Shown piece by piece: positions 20,289 to 27,992 of a stretch of DNA of 64,000 bases. Within the stretch, counting starts at the first letter, position 1; the number at the start of each line of letters is the position of its first letter. The position numbers and the translations under genes are program-made. This DNA comes from Paenibacillus elgii NBRC 100335 (GTDB taxonomy: Bacteria; Bacillota; Bacilli; Paenibacillales; NBRC-103111), in assembly GCF_004000865.1 (NCBI RefSeq), contig NZ_BIMB01000010.1:118568-182567 (forward strand), given 5' to 3'. Below the pieces are notes generated by a model. That model saw nothing but the letters and a program-made list of their open reading frames with translations, was not told the DNA's origin and ran no database searches.

Positions 20289-20367
20289 ATCGGATTCCAA
20301 GCGAATCTCCAGGACGAGCCTTAACGGGTATCGTCAGCCGGGAGCCGCGGGGAATCCGATCTTTTTT
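20289..20367 (+). terminator. long structured hairpin with T-run, terminator or structured RNA
   Basis: A perfect 10-bp stem pairs ATCGGATTCC (20289-20298) with GGAATCCGAT (20351-20360) and is followed by CTTTTTT. The 52-base interior can fold further through CTCC/GGGAG and GACGA/TCGTC. It lies 44 bases after the MFS gene and would end its transcript. The interior is larger than for an ordinary terminator. Confidence 0.65.
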
Positions 20368-20371
20368 GCTG

Positions 20372-20399
20372 CGAAACAAAAAAACCTCGTACACGTATA
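20372..20399 (+). promoter_or_regulatory. ECF (SigW-type) promoter, probable autoregulation of sigW
   Basis: CGAAAC (20372-20377), 16 bases and CGTATA (20394-20399) match the SigW pattern TGAAAC-N16-CGTA closely, including the A-rich stretch after the AAC. SigW genes are classically autoregulated from such a promoter. It lies 145 bases before the chosen sigW start. Confidence 0.6.
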
Positions 20400-20489
20400 A
20401 TTGAACGACATGAATCGGCTGTTCAAGCTTGAGAAATTCTATATACCTCGAAGTCAAAATTTGATATGCTGATAGAGTTGTGTTCCGGG

Positions 20490-20516
20490 TGCAACATTTT
20501 GCCCGACGCACTCGTT
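20490..20516 (+). promoter_or_regulatory. second ECF-like promoter close to sigW
   Basis: TGCAAC (20490-20495), 17 bases and CGTT (20513-20516) with TATA following form a weaker ECF-type pair only 28 bases before the GTG start. The very short leader would still leave the ribosome site intact. Confidence 0.35.
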
Positions 20517-20544
20517 TATAAGGTTGCAAGAGAGGGGGATCCCA

Positions 20545-21102
20545 GTGGTAGCGCCTGAAGTTATCAAGGCTGCCCAGTCGGGCGATCGCGACGCTCAAAT
20601 TACCCTATTGCGCGAAATTGAAAATCACGTCTACCGTACCGCTTATTACATTTTGAACAATGAGCAGGATGCGATGGATGCCGCTCAGGAAGCGTTAATT
20701 CGAATCTATACAAAGATTAACTCCTACGAAGAAAAGGCTCAGTTTAAAACGTGGGTGCAGCGCATCGTGACCAACTTGTGCATCGATAAATTCCGCCGGG
20801 CCAAGCCTACGGTTTCGATCGAGCAGCACGATTTGAGCTTTACCGACCATAAAACGGTGGAAGACGAAGTGATGTCTACGTATATCGCTCAGGACATCCG
20901 AGATGCAATCGACAAGCTCCCCGAGCACCATCGGTCCGTCGTGGTGCTTCGATACTTGCAGGATTTTTCCTACAATGAAATAGCGGAATCGCTCGACTTG
21001 CCGATCAACACGGTGAAATCTTATTTGTTCCGGGCAAGACAACAGCTCCAAACCATCCTGAGGGAGTACAAAAAGCCAAGCGGCGACGCGGTTCGAGGGT
21101 GA
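20545..21102 (+). CDS. sigW: ECF RNA polymerase sigma factor, SigW-like
   Basis: A 185-residue extracytoplasmic-function sigma factor. Region 2 (DAMDAAQEALIRIYTKINSY and FKTWVQRIVTNLCIDKFRR) and region 4 (DKLPEHHRSVVVLRYLQDFSYNEIAESLDLPINTVKSYLFRARQQL) are both clear. The partner gene 54 bases downstream encodes a zinc anti-sigma protein. In Bacillus SigW answers envelope stress and antimicrobial peptides. The GTG at 20545 is chosen because AGAGGGGG lies seven bases before it; a TTG at 20524 has no such site. Confidence 0.9.
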   Translation: MVAPEVIKAAQSGDRDAQITLLREIENHVYRTAYYILNNEQDAMDAAQEALIRIYTKINSYEEKAQFKTWVQRIVTNLCIDKFRRAKPTVSIEQHDLSFTDHKTVEDEVMSTYIAQDIRDAIDKLPEHHRSVVVLRYLQDFSYNEIAESLDLPINTVKSYLFRARQQLQTILREYKKPSGDAVRG

Positions 21103-21156
21103 GCGGCGCAGCATGAAGAGGATATACGAATCGTTACGGAAAGGTAGTGTACGGGG

Positions 21157-22509
21157 ATGATGTGTCAAGAGGTGATCGAACTGATGCAGAGATACCTGGA
21201 CCGGGATCTCGATGAAACGGAGTACGACCGGATGCTTCAGCATATGCAGCAGTGTCCGGAGTGCACGGAATTGTTCGAACGTCTTGTTAATTTATCGAAC
21301 GAGCTGGAGAGCTTGCCCAAGGTAACGCCGCCATTTAGCTTAGTCGATGCCATATTGCCGAAGCTGGAGCAGCTTGAGGCGGCGGGAGTCTTACCGGATG
21401 CCGCTTACGCCGCTTCCGACAAAATAGAGCGCGAGACGGAAGCGCTGCGGGCTAAGGCCGCCGCTCCGGCGGACGAACGACCGACCTGGGGAAGCTGGCG
21501 CAAAAATATGCGGGAATGGATTTCTTTCCCCGTGTTCGGCGGCGTCGTAGCGGCCGGGCTCGTCATCGGATTTTTCCTGTTCCAGCACCAGTCCAAACCC
21601 GATGGGGATGCGGGAAGATTGCTGCTCTCGATGACGGATAAGAAAGTGGAAAATGCTGCGGCCAGTCAAGCGACCGATGCGGCGAAAAACCAGCCGACGG
21701 CGCAGGCGGGGGGCAAGGCGGATAAGTCTCTTCCCGCAGGCGGCTCCGATAACAAAGCGGCGTCCGAGCAGCACAAGCCCCAAACTTCGTCGGCAGGAAG
21801 CGGCGACGCCAACAAAGAAGCTGCCGTCCAATCGAAAAGCTCCGATGCAGCGGATGCGGACCGGAACCAGACTGCCGTACCCCGGCAGCAGACGTCTGGA
21901 GGCGGGAACAAGACGGCGGAACCGGAACAGCCCGTTCAGGAGAAGCTGCCGAAGGCTCCGGCAGAGAGAACCGATAATGCAGCGGTGCCTTCTCAGCAGC
22001 CCGTTTCTCCTCCGGAACAGGAAAAAGGGATTCCGTCCGGGGACCGTGGCGGTCAACAGACGGTAGCGCCGAAGAACGGCACCGGCGAGCAAGCCAAGGG
22101 CTTCAACGTCATGGGGCCATCCGACCCTTCGGAAGAAGCGGCCACCTCCGATATGGGCGGTGCCGAAGCGCTGGACAATCAGCCGCCGCTGGAAGGCTCT
22201 GCTCAAGGCGGCTCGCATATGGGCATTGCCGCGAAACCAGACTCGAAGCCCGCAGCTCATGAGCTTGCCTCCTCGGACGGGAAGTATAAGGCATCGGTCC
22301 GGGAAGATAAAATTGTTATTTTTGATAAAGACGGCAAGGAGCTGTATGCGTCCGGCTACAATTGGAAAGGCGCGGATCGCATCGAGCTTGTGGAATGGTC
22401 CGGCGACGGGAAATTGACATACCGGGTCAACATGGCCGAACAGTCCAAGACGTTCGTCATCGATCTCAAAGCCAAGAACGAATCGGAAGTCAAACCGAGC
22501 AAGCCGTAA
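21157..22509 (+). CDS. rsiW: zinc-finger anti-sigma factor, RsiW-like, with long outer region
   Basis: A 450-residue single-pass membrane protein. Residues 1-45 form an anti-sigma zinc domain with the ZAS motif HX3CX2C (H29, C33, C36). One membrane helix lies at about 123-142. Residues 147-370 are a low-complexity Ala/Lys/Pro/Gln/Ser-rich outer segment, followed by a C-terminal 80-residue beta-rich region (KYKASVREDKIVIFDKDG). RsiW in Bacillus is cut by outer- and intramembrane proteases to free SigW. This protein is about twice that length because of the linker and added domain. It begins with tandem ATGs. Confidence 0.85.
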   Translation: MMCQEVIELMQRYLDRDLDETEYDRMLQHMQQCPECTELFERLVNLSNELESLPKVTPPFSLVDAILPKLEQLEAAGVLPDAAYAASDKIERETEALRAKAAAPADERPTWGSWRKNMREWISFPVFGGVVAAGLVIGFFLFQHQSKPDGDAGRLLLSMTDKKVENAAASQATDAAKNQPTAQAGGKADKSLPAGGSDNKAASEQHKPQTSSAGSGDANKEAAVQSKSSDAADADRNQTAVPRQQTSGGGNKTAEPEQPVQEKLPKAPAERTDNAAVPSQQPVSPPEQEKGIPSGDRGGQQTVAPKNGTGEQAKGFNVMGPSDPSEEAATSDMGGAEALDNQPPLEGSAQGGSHMGIAAKPDSKPAAHELASSDGKYKASVREDKIVIFDKDGKELYASGYNWKGADRIELVEWSGDGKLTYRVNMAEQSKTFVIDLKAKNESEVKPSKP

Positions 22510-22567
22510 CCGAAAGCCGGGTTTCAACAAATTCATCAAAGTTTAACATATTGGTAAAGAGAACTGT

Positions 22568-22595
22568 TGCACCCCGCGGCGTACATTCACGTATA
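22568..22595 (+). promoter_or_regulatory. candidate ECF-type promoter downstream of rsiW
   Basis: TGCACC (22568-22573), 16 bases and CGTATA (22590-22595) resemble the ECF pattern seen before sigW. It points into the 274-base gap before holA, which otherwise holds only a hairpin. The -35 match is imperfect. Confidence 0.3.
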
Positions 22596-22697
22596 TATAC
22601 AATAGATTAAGACGGAAGACGATTCACGTCGTATGACCATCTGCGGGCCGGTTTCTAGAGCCTGCCCGGCGGGTGTTTATATAGATGCGTTTCGGGC

Positions 22698-22740
22698 AAA
22701 GGGATTAGGTCGGGCCTTAGGGCTTTGACGTAATCCCTTT
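22698..22740 (+). terminator. hairpin between rsiW and holA, possible terminator
   Basis: A perfect 10-bp stem pairs AAAGGGATTA (22698-22707) with TAATCCCTTT (22731-22740) across a 23-base loop. It is followed by GTTGTTGG, a poor T-run, so termination may be weak. Nothing else recognisable is seen in 22600-22783. Confidence 0.5.
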
Positions 22741-22783
22741 GTTGTTGGTATCATGAAGGACGTAAGCAGAGCGGGAAGGAACG

Positions 22784-23815
22784 GTGGGCGGCACGATGGA
22801 TTACAAAACGGCGATGAAGCACATCAGCAAGGGGCAGTTTAAGCCCGTATACATAGCCTACGGGGCAGAAAGCTATCTGATTCAGGAGCTGATCGCCCGC
22901 TTGACCGACAAGCTGATCGAGCCGGAGCATAAAGCGTTTGCCGTATCGCGGTACGATCTGACGGAAACGCCGGTCGATGTCGTTATCGAGGAGGCCGAGA
23001 CGCTGCCTTTTATGGTGCCGAGCAAGCTGGTCGTCGCGACGAATGCGCTGTTTCTGACAGGCGCCAAGGAAAGCGGCAAAGTGGAGCATTCGCTCGAACG
23101 GCTTGCGGATTATTTGAAGGCCCCGACGGATTTTTCCATCATCGTCTTCACGGTCGAGGCAGACAAGCTGGACGAGCGCAAAAAGATCGTCAAGGCGCTG
23201 AAGGAGGCCGATGCGCTTGTCCCATGCGCCATGCTGTCGGCGGACGAACTGACGGGATGGGTTAATCAGGAAGCGGGAAAAGCCGGTTTTTCGTTCGGTC
23301 CCGGGGTCGCGGAGCAGTTTATTTTGTACACGGGCACCAGCCTTCAGGCTCTTGTAAAAGAAGTGGAGAAATGCGCCCGTTACGTCGGTCAGGGCGGAAC
23401 GCTGCAAGCCGAAGATTTGGAGCAGCTTGTCACGAGAAGCATCGAGCAGAACATCTTCCTGCTGATCGAGCATATCGTTCAGGTCAAGCTGGATCAGGCG
23501 TTTACGATGCTAGGCGAGCTCATCCGCCGCAAGGAGGAGCCGATCAAAATCGTGATGCTGATCGCCCGGCAGTTCCGCATTATGTTCCAAGTGAAGGATT
23601 TGATGCAGCAGGGCTATTCGCAGCAGCAAATCGCCAGCCAACTCGGGCTGCATTCCTATGGCGTGAAGGTGGCGGCCGGTCAGGCGAACAAGTTCGAATT
23701 GAAGCAGCTGGCGGACATTTTGCGGCAGCTTGCGGATCTCGATTACCGGATGAAGAGCGGGAAAATCGACAAGGTGCTGGGCTTGGAAATGTTTTTGCTT
23801 CGACTGGCGTCCTAA
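22784..23815 (+). CDS. holA: DNA polymerase III subunit delta
   Basis: HolA (YqeN) is the clamp-loader delta subunit that opens the sliding clamp. The 343-residue protein has the family start KPVYIAYGAESYLIQELIARL, the domain-II segment LPFMVPSKLVVATNA and a C-terminal collar domain (IEQNIFLLIEHIVQ, RRKEEPIKIVMLIARQFRIMFQVKDL). The GTG at 22784 is taken because GGAAGG lies four bases before it; an ATG at 22796 would fit the family N-terminus slightly better. It lies between competence and rpsT genes as in Bacillus. Confidence 0.92.
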   Translation: MGGTMDYKTAMKHISKGQFKPVYIAYGAESYLIQELIARLTDKLIEPEHKAFAVSRYDLTETPVDVVIEEAETLPFMVPSKLVVATNALFLTGAKESGKVEHSLERLADYLKAPTDFSIIVFTVEADKLDERKKIVKALKEADALVPCAMLSADELTGWVNQEAGKAGFSFGPGVAEQFILYTGTSLQALVKEVEKCARYVGQGGTLQAEDLEQLVTRSIEQNIFLLIEHIVQVKLDQAFTMLGELIRRKEEPIKIVMLIARQFRIMFQVKDLMQQGYSQQQIASQLGLHSYGVKVAAGQANKFELKQLADILRQLADLDYRMKSGKIDKVLGLEMFLLRLAS

Positions 23816-23826
23816 GGATACAAGAA

Positions 23827-23875
23827 AAGAGCATGATCGTTCCGGGAAGGGGTGGTCATGCTCTTGTTGTGTTTA
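23827..23875 (+). terminator. terminator after holA
   Basis: Arms AAGAGCATGA (23827-23836) and TCATGCTCTT (23856-23865) form a perfect 10-bp stem with a 19-base loop, followed by GTTGTGTTTACTTT. It lies just after holA, in front of the end of the minus-strand kinase gene. Confidence 0.7.
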
Positions 23876-24364
23876 CTTTACAAAGCTCAAGTCCTTATTA
23901 TCGTGTAATCGAATAACTTTGTGTTGATATGACGGCAGCTTGGATTCGAAGTTTGCTCTGTTGCTTTCAAAATCCCGCGTCCATTTATACATCATCTTTA
24001 ACATTGCAAGATCCGATTGATAATGGCACTTTTCAATCCCCAGTTGTTGCTTAAGAAACCGGGTAAATATTCGGATTCTGCGTTTCCATAGCGGTGTATC
24101 GAGAAAAATAATGGTGTCCGCCATATCAAACAAACATTGATACGATTCCCGGTCCGTTCCTTCGAATATCCAAGCACCGCTTTTATCGATATCCATAATA
24201 ACCTCGACTTGCTCATCCGCTGTACGTTTATACCGTCCGTCCGGTGTCTGAGGATGAACGATACCATCCAGCTCATACCATGGAATATTCATTTTTTTGG
24301 ACAACCGCTTGGCCAAAGTTGTCTTTCCGCTGGCTACAATGCCAATGATGAGAACCTTCTTCAT
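23873..24364 (-). CDS. small P-loop kinase-like protein (topology modulation/FlaR-like)
   Basis: A 163-residue P-loop NTPase. Walker A is at residues 8-15 (GIVASGKT), followed by LAKRLSKKMNIPWYELDGIVH, and the C-terminal half carries a lid-like run of basic residues (WKRRIRIFTRFLKQQLG). This arrangement matches the group annotated as DNA topology modulation protein FlaR or adenylate kinase-like; the true substrate is not established. The ATG at 24364 follows GAAGGAGAT; the frame extends further upstream across the rpsT terminator, which is not plausible. The AT-richer composition differs from neighbours and hints at later arrival. Confidence 0.8.
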   Translation of the reverse strand: MKKVLIIGIVASGKTTLAKRLSKKMNIPWYELDGIVHPQTPDGRYKRTADEQVEVIMDIDKSGAWIFEGTDRESYQCLFDMADTIIFLDTPLWKRRIRIFTRFLKQQLGIEKCHYQSDLAMLKMMYKWTRDFESNRANFESKLPSYQHKVIRLHDNKDLSFVK

Positions 24365-24387
24365 ACGATCTCCTTCATGTAAATAAA

Positions 24388-24421
24388 AAAGACCGACAGG
24401 ACGAATGGCCTGAAGGTCTTT
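24388..24421 (-). terminator. terminator of rpsT (minus strand)
   Basis: Arms AAAGACC and GGTCTTT with an inner CAGG/CCTG stem. On the minus strand it is followed by TTTTTTATTT. It lies between rpsT and the kinase gene, so the two are probably separate transcripts. Confidence 0.75.
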
Positions 24422-24494
24422 CTTTATCGCATGTATGTTGTTGACAACGGGTAGAGACAAAGCCTCGTACCTGCTGCAACGCCGCTTAAGTACC

Positions 24495-24767
24495 TTACGA
24501 TTGAGCGGAAAGAGCATTAAGTCTTTTCGCGAGACGGGACTTTTTGCGGGCAGCGGCATTTTTATGGATTAATCCTTTGGTCACTGCTTTGTCCAACTTT
24601 TTGCTGGCAGCGATCAGAGCGGCTTTAGCCGTTTCCACGTTGGTGCCTGCGATTGCAGTTTCAGCTGTTTTTACAGCCGTGCGGAGCGCGGATTTGTGCG
24701 AAGCGTTGCGAAGACGGCGCTTCTCGCTTACTTTCACGCGTTTAATCGCGGATTTAATGTTTGGCAT
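24495..24767 (-). CDS. rpsT: 30S ribosomal protein S20
   Basis: Ribosomal protein S20 binds 16S rRNA early in 30S assembly. The 90-residue basic protein has the signature [20 protein letters not shown], the central [10 protein letters not shown] helix and [21 protein letters not shown] near its end. The ATG at 24767 lies six bases after AGGAGGTGA and starts at the conserved MPNIKSA; an upstream in-frame start is inferior. Its opposite direction between holA and gpr is the order seen in Bacillus. Confidence 0.97.
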   Translation of the reverse strand: MPNIKSAIKRVKVSEKRRLRNASHKSALRTAVKTAETAIAGTNVETAKAALIAASKKLDKAVTKGLIHKNAAARKKSRLAKRLNALSAQS

Positions 24768-24892
24768 GACGTTCACCTCCTACCACAACTTGCAAAAAAA
24801 CATAGGTCATGTTTTGTTGACAACTCTTAATATTCTAACATGGGCCATATGAAAATGCAATAGAAACGCCGGACTGAACCTGTAAAACTTTT

Positions 24893-24922
24893 GCATAACG
24901 GATTTGGCTTTTTCACACAATA
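24893..24922 (+). promoter_or_regulatory. sigma-G-type promoter of gpr
   Basis: GCATA (24893-24897), 18 bases and CACAATA (24916-24922) fit the forespore sigma-G pattern G[A/C]ATR-N18-CATNNTA with one mismatch. Bacillus gpr is transcribed in the forespore by sigma-F and sigma-G, so function and motif agree. Confidence 0.6.
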
Positions 24923-24955
24923 ACTTGGCGAGCCAGAATGAAAGGAGACAAGAGC

Positions 24956-25954
24956 ATGGGATTGGATTTGAGCGCTTACTCCGTGCGGACGGATCTGGCC
25001 CTTGAGGCGCACGATTTGGCATCGGCCGGCGGAATGACGATACCGGGCATCGAGCGGACACAGTATGAGGAGGAAGGCGTCCGGGTCAGCGTGATCGATA
25101 TTACTTCCCAGGAGGGCTCCCAGGCGGTGGGGAAGCTTCCGGGGCATTATATAACCTTGGACGTGCCGGCGCTGCGTCAAAAAGACAGCGATCTGCAGGA
25201 CCGGGTAGCTACGATATTCGCGCAGGAGTTCGAGAAATTTTTGCACAAGCTGAATATCGGGCCGAAGGCGAGTGTGTTGATCATCGGACTCGGCAACTGG
25301 AACGTGACGCCCGATGCGCTGGGACCGATGGTCGTGGAAAATGTTATGGTGACCCGCCATTATTTTGAGCTGATGCCGGATCAGGTCAGCCCGGGTTATC
25401 GTCCGGTCAGCTCCGTGGCGCCGGGCGTGCTTGGGACGACCGGGATCGAGACGAGCCAGATCGTGCAGGGAATCGTGGAACAGGCGAAGCCCGATCTGGT
25501 CATCGCCATCGATGCGCTGGCGTCCCGTTCGCTCGAGCGGGTCAACACGACGATCCAGATCGCGGATACGGGCATTCATCCCGGGTCGGGCATTGGCAAC
25601 AAGCGCAGAGGCTTGACGCTGGATACGCTTGGGGTGCCTGTCATCGCCATCGGTGTGCCGACCGTCGTTTTTGCGTCGACGATCGTGAATAATGCGTTCG
25701 ACATGATGCATAACCATTTTCGCAAGCAGACGGCGAATACCGGACATATTCTTGGTCTTCTCGACAATATGCAGGAGCAAGAGCGGCTGCAGCTGGTGAA
25801 GGAAGTGCTGAACCCGCTCGGCCACGATCTGCTCGTTACGCCGAAGGAAATCGACCAGTTCATCGAAGATATCGCCAACATTATTGCCAGCGGGCTGAAT
25901 GCTGCGCTGCATGAGGCAGTCGATACGAGCAACGTGTCTGCGTATACGCATTAA
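24956..25954 (+). CDS. gpr: germination protease GPR
   Basis: GPR is the aspartic-type (A25) protease that degrades small acid-soluble spore proteins on germination. It is made as a zymogen in the forespore. The 332-residue protein contains GLGNWNVTPDALGP, GIETSQIVQGIVEQAKPDLVIAIDALASRS and IQIADTGIHPGSGIGNKRRGL, all hallmarks of the family. The ATG at 24956 follows AAGGAGACAAGAGC; an earlier start at 24938 is less well placed. The N-terminal residues up to about 15 should form the propeptide. It stands between rpsT and spoIIP as in Bacillus. Confidence 0.96.
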   Translation: MGLDLSAYSVRTDLALEAHDLASAGGMTIPGIERTQYEEEGVRVSVIDITSQEGSQAVGKLPGHYITLDVPALRQKDSDLQDRVATIFAQEFEKFLHKLNIGPKASVLIIGLGNWNVTPDALGPMVVENVMVTRHYFELMPDQVSPGYRPVSSVAPGVLGTTGIETSQIVQGIVEQAKPDLVIAIDALASRSLERVNTTIQIADTGIHPGSGIGNKRRGLTLDTLGVPVIAIGVPTVVFASTIVNNAFDMMHNHFRKQTANTGHILGLLDNMQEQERLQLVKEVLNPLGHDLLVTPKEIDQFIEDIANIIASGLNAALHEAVDTSNVSAYTH

Positions 25955-25962
25955 GCCGAACG

Positions 25963-26010
25963 AACGTCCGGGAACGGCAGGATGATGATCCTCCGACTCG
26001 GGCGTTTTTG
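25963..26010 (+). terminator. terminator after gpr
   Basis: Outer arms AACGTCCG and CGGGCGTT (7 of 8 pairs) enclose a perfect AGGAT/ATCCT stem, followed by TTTTTG at 26005-26010. It separates gpr from spoIIP. Confidence 0.7.
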
Positions 26011-26049
26011 ATACGCCGGTAAATTCACTCTTGATCTATGATTTTCAGG

Positions 26050-26078
26050 TTCTATCTTCTAGCGCGGCTTCATAGAGT
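26050..26078 (+). promoter_or_regulatory. possible sigma-E promoter of spoIIP
   Basis: CATAGAGT at 26071-26078 fits the sigma-E -10 pattern CATANNNT. The region 14 bases upstream (TTCTATC) is only a weak -35 match. Mother-cell expression is known for Bacillus spoIIP. Confidence 0.3.
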
Positions 26079-26177
26079 TGGTAGTAGAGAAGCAGACTTA
26101 CCTCCCGGCGGCAAAAAGTGCCGGGGGTGCCTGCTCAGCCGAAGATGCACCAGAAGCCGAACAAGGAGGAATGGATC

Positions 26178-27428
26178 ATGAAGTGGCCGGCCGTAACCGT
26201 CAATTTAAGCAGGTACCGGAAAATGGGACAAGCCATCGGCATGTACTCAAAGACGTTGACCATCCTGATGACAGGATGTCTGTTGTTTTTTATAGCCATC
26301 GGATTGCTGGGGTATGTGCATTCGACCGTCTCGAACCCTTCCCCTTCCACGTCGATGAAGGGACTGGCGGCATCCGTATCCAGCCGTTTCTTCATGGATA
26401 TGATGGGGATGGAGGTGCCGGGCCTGCAGGAGGACCGCAAGTCGTTTACGTTTTCGCAATCGAACGTGTCGGGCTTCCTGTTCTCGCTGTTTACCGATCT
26501 GAATCCGAAAGATCCGAAAACACTCATTTCCCGGGAGGTGCCCGGGCTGTCGCAGGAGCGCTCCGTGCTGCTGAGCGGCGCTGACGGCTTCGTTGTCGAT
26601 TCTCCCGAGGACTACGGCCCCAAGTCGGACGTGTTCCAGCGCGGGGACCTGGGGGAAGCGGGCTCGATCACGGCTAATCCCCGAGCGAGATCGGTCGACG
26701 ACGGAAAAGTGCAGGGTCCTGCCATCCCGCTGCCTGCGGCCGAAGGACCGAGAATGGCCGGCAGGAACGTCGCTTTCATCTATCAATCGCACAATCAGGA
26801 ATCGTATTTGCCGGAGCTGCCGGGCGTTAGAGATCCGGACAAGGCGTACGACCCGAAACGGAACGTAACGCTGGTCGGGCTGCGGCTGGCGCAGATGCTG
26901 GAGAAAGAAGGCATCGGCGCCGTACATTCCGATAAAAACTATCCGGCTATCGAAAAAAGCTTCAACTATTACTACTCCTACAAATATTCGTTCAAAACGT
27001 TGGAAGAGGCCGTATCCGGCCACCCAGACTTGAAATTTTATTTCGACATTCACCGTGACTCGCAGCGCCGTGACAAGACGACGGCGACGATCAACGGAAA
27101 AAATTACGCGCAAATCTACTTTATCATCGGCGGCAAAAATCCGAATTGGAAGCAAAACTACCAGTTCGCCGAACAGATCGACCGCGTGCTCGAAGCGAAG
27201 TATCCCGGCCTCTCCAAGGGAATTCATGCCAAAAACGGCGAGGGCAACGGCGTCTACAACCAGACCTTCTCCCCGAACAGCGTGCTGATCGAAGTCGGCG
27301 GCGTGGACAACAGCCTGGAGGAATGCTACCGTACCGTGGATGCGCTGGCCAAAGCGGTTTCCGAAGTAATCTTGAATGCGGAGAAGGTCGATGCGCCGGT
27401 TACGGACGGAAAAGACGGGAAAAAGTAA
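26178..27428 (+). CDS. spoIIP: stage II sporulation protein P
   Basis: SpoIIP is the peptidoglycan amidase/endopeptidase that works with SpoIID and SpoIIM in septal thinning and engulfment. The 416-residue protein has an N-terminal membrane segment (about residues 26-48), a variable outer stretch and the catalytic domain from about residue 195. The zinc/catalytic pattern is visible: IYQSHNQESY, then FYFDIHRDSQRRD, then VLIEVGGVDN. The ATG at 26178 follows AAGGAGGAATGGATC; an upstream in-frame start at 26118 is not needed. A DUF3679 gene follows, as in Bacillus. Confidence 0.95.
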   Translation: MKWPAVTVNLSRYRKMGQAIGMYSKTLTILMTGCLLFFIAIGLLGYVHSTVSNPSPSTSMKGLAASVSSRFFMDMMGMEVPGLQEDRKSFTFSQSNVSGFLFSLFTDLNPKDPKTLISREVPGLSQERSVLLSGADGFVVDSPEDYGPKSDVFQRGDLGEAGSITANPRARSVDDGKVQGPAIPLPAAEGPRMAGRNVAFIYQSHNQESYLPELPGVRDPDKAYDPKRNVTLVGLRLAQMLEKEGIGAVHSDKNYPAIEKSFNYYYSYKYSFKTLEEAVSGHPDLKFYFDIHRDSQRRDKTTATINGKNYAQIYFIIGGKNPNWKQNYQFAEQIDRVLEAKYPGLSKGIHAKNGEGNGVYNQTFSPNSVLIEVGGVDNSLEECYRTVDALAKAVSEVILNAEKVDAPVTDGKDGKK

Positions 27429-27470
27429 CGGCCGGTATCGGACCTCCGGCGAGAAAGAGAGGAAAGCGCG

Positions 27471-27872
27471 ATGAGAGGAAATGCGTTCGTCAAAGTCGGC
27501 GCCGTAGGATTGGCGATGGCCTTCTGCATCTTTTTCGGCGTCGCGCTTGCCACGCAGGGAACCGAGCGGATTCACGGCCCGCTGACCAAGCCGCAGGCCG
27601 GGGCTGCGGAGGCGAAGCAGCACGCGTATACCTCCGCACCTGCAGGGAAGCCGGGCGCCGCGTCTCCGGCCGGAGCGAGCGGAGCGGGGCCGGTGCCCAA
27701 GCCGCATGCGCAGCGACCTGCGGAGGCTAAAGCAAAGCCGGCCATGCCGGAGGATCCAGCCGCGAACACGGGCATCAACCGCGTCGGGAACAAAACGGGA
27801 GAGCTGCTGCAGATTGCGGCGTATCACGGCATCCGTTTCGTCGTTTCCATATTTGAAGCGATCAGTCCATAA
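27471..27872 (+). CDS. yqxA: YqxA-like membrane protein (DUF3679)
   Basis: A 133-residue protein with one N-terminal membrane segment (about residues 7-27; VGAVGLAMAFCIFFGVALA), a conserved TQGTERIHGPL stretch, a long Ala/Pro/Lys-rich middle and a small C-terminal amphipathic part (GELLQIAAYHGIRFVVSIF). Position between spoIIP and lepA and the N-terminal pattern match Bacillus YqxA. Function is not known; its placement suggests a role or at least expression with spoIIP. Confidence 0.75.
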   Translation: MRGNAFVKVGAVGLAMAFCIFFGVALATQGTERIHGPLTKPQAGAAEAKQHAYTSAPAGKPGAASPAGASGAGPVPKPHAQRPAEAKAKPAMPEDPAANTGINRVGNKTGELLQIAAYHGIRFVVSIFEAISP

Positions 27873-27992
27873 GCTCCGTCTTCGGGAAGGGGACGGAGAT
27901 GGAAGTTTAGGGGTGTCCATTGCTGCCTGCCGTCACAACTGCTATAATTAGAAGTATTGTAAATTTGCAGGTTAGTGAGGGTAAAGCTGCCG

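Noticed and set aside
20287..20598. 103-codon open frame on the minus strand before sigW
   Set aside because: It spans the hairpin and both ECF-like promoters, has no ribosome site, and shows no family.
23873..24559. Longer 228-residue form of the small kinase
   Set aside because: The extension would cross the rpsT terminator; the ATG at 24364 has a good ribosome site and a natural P-loop start.
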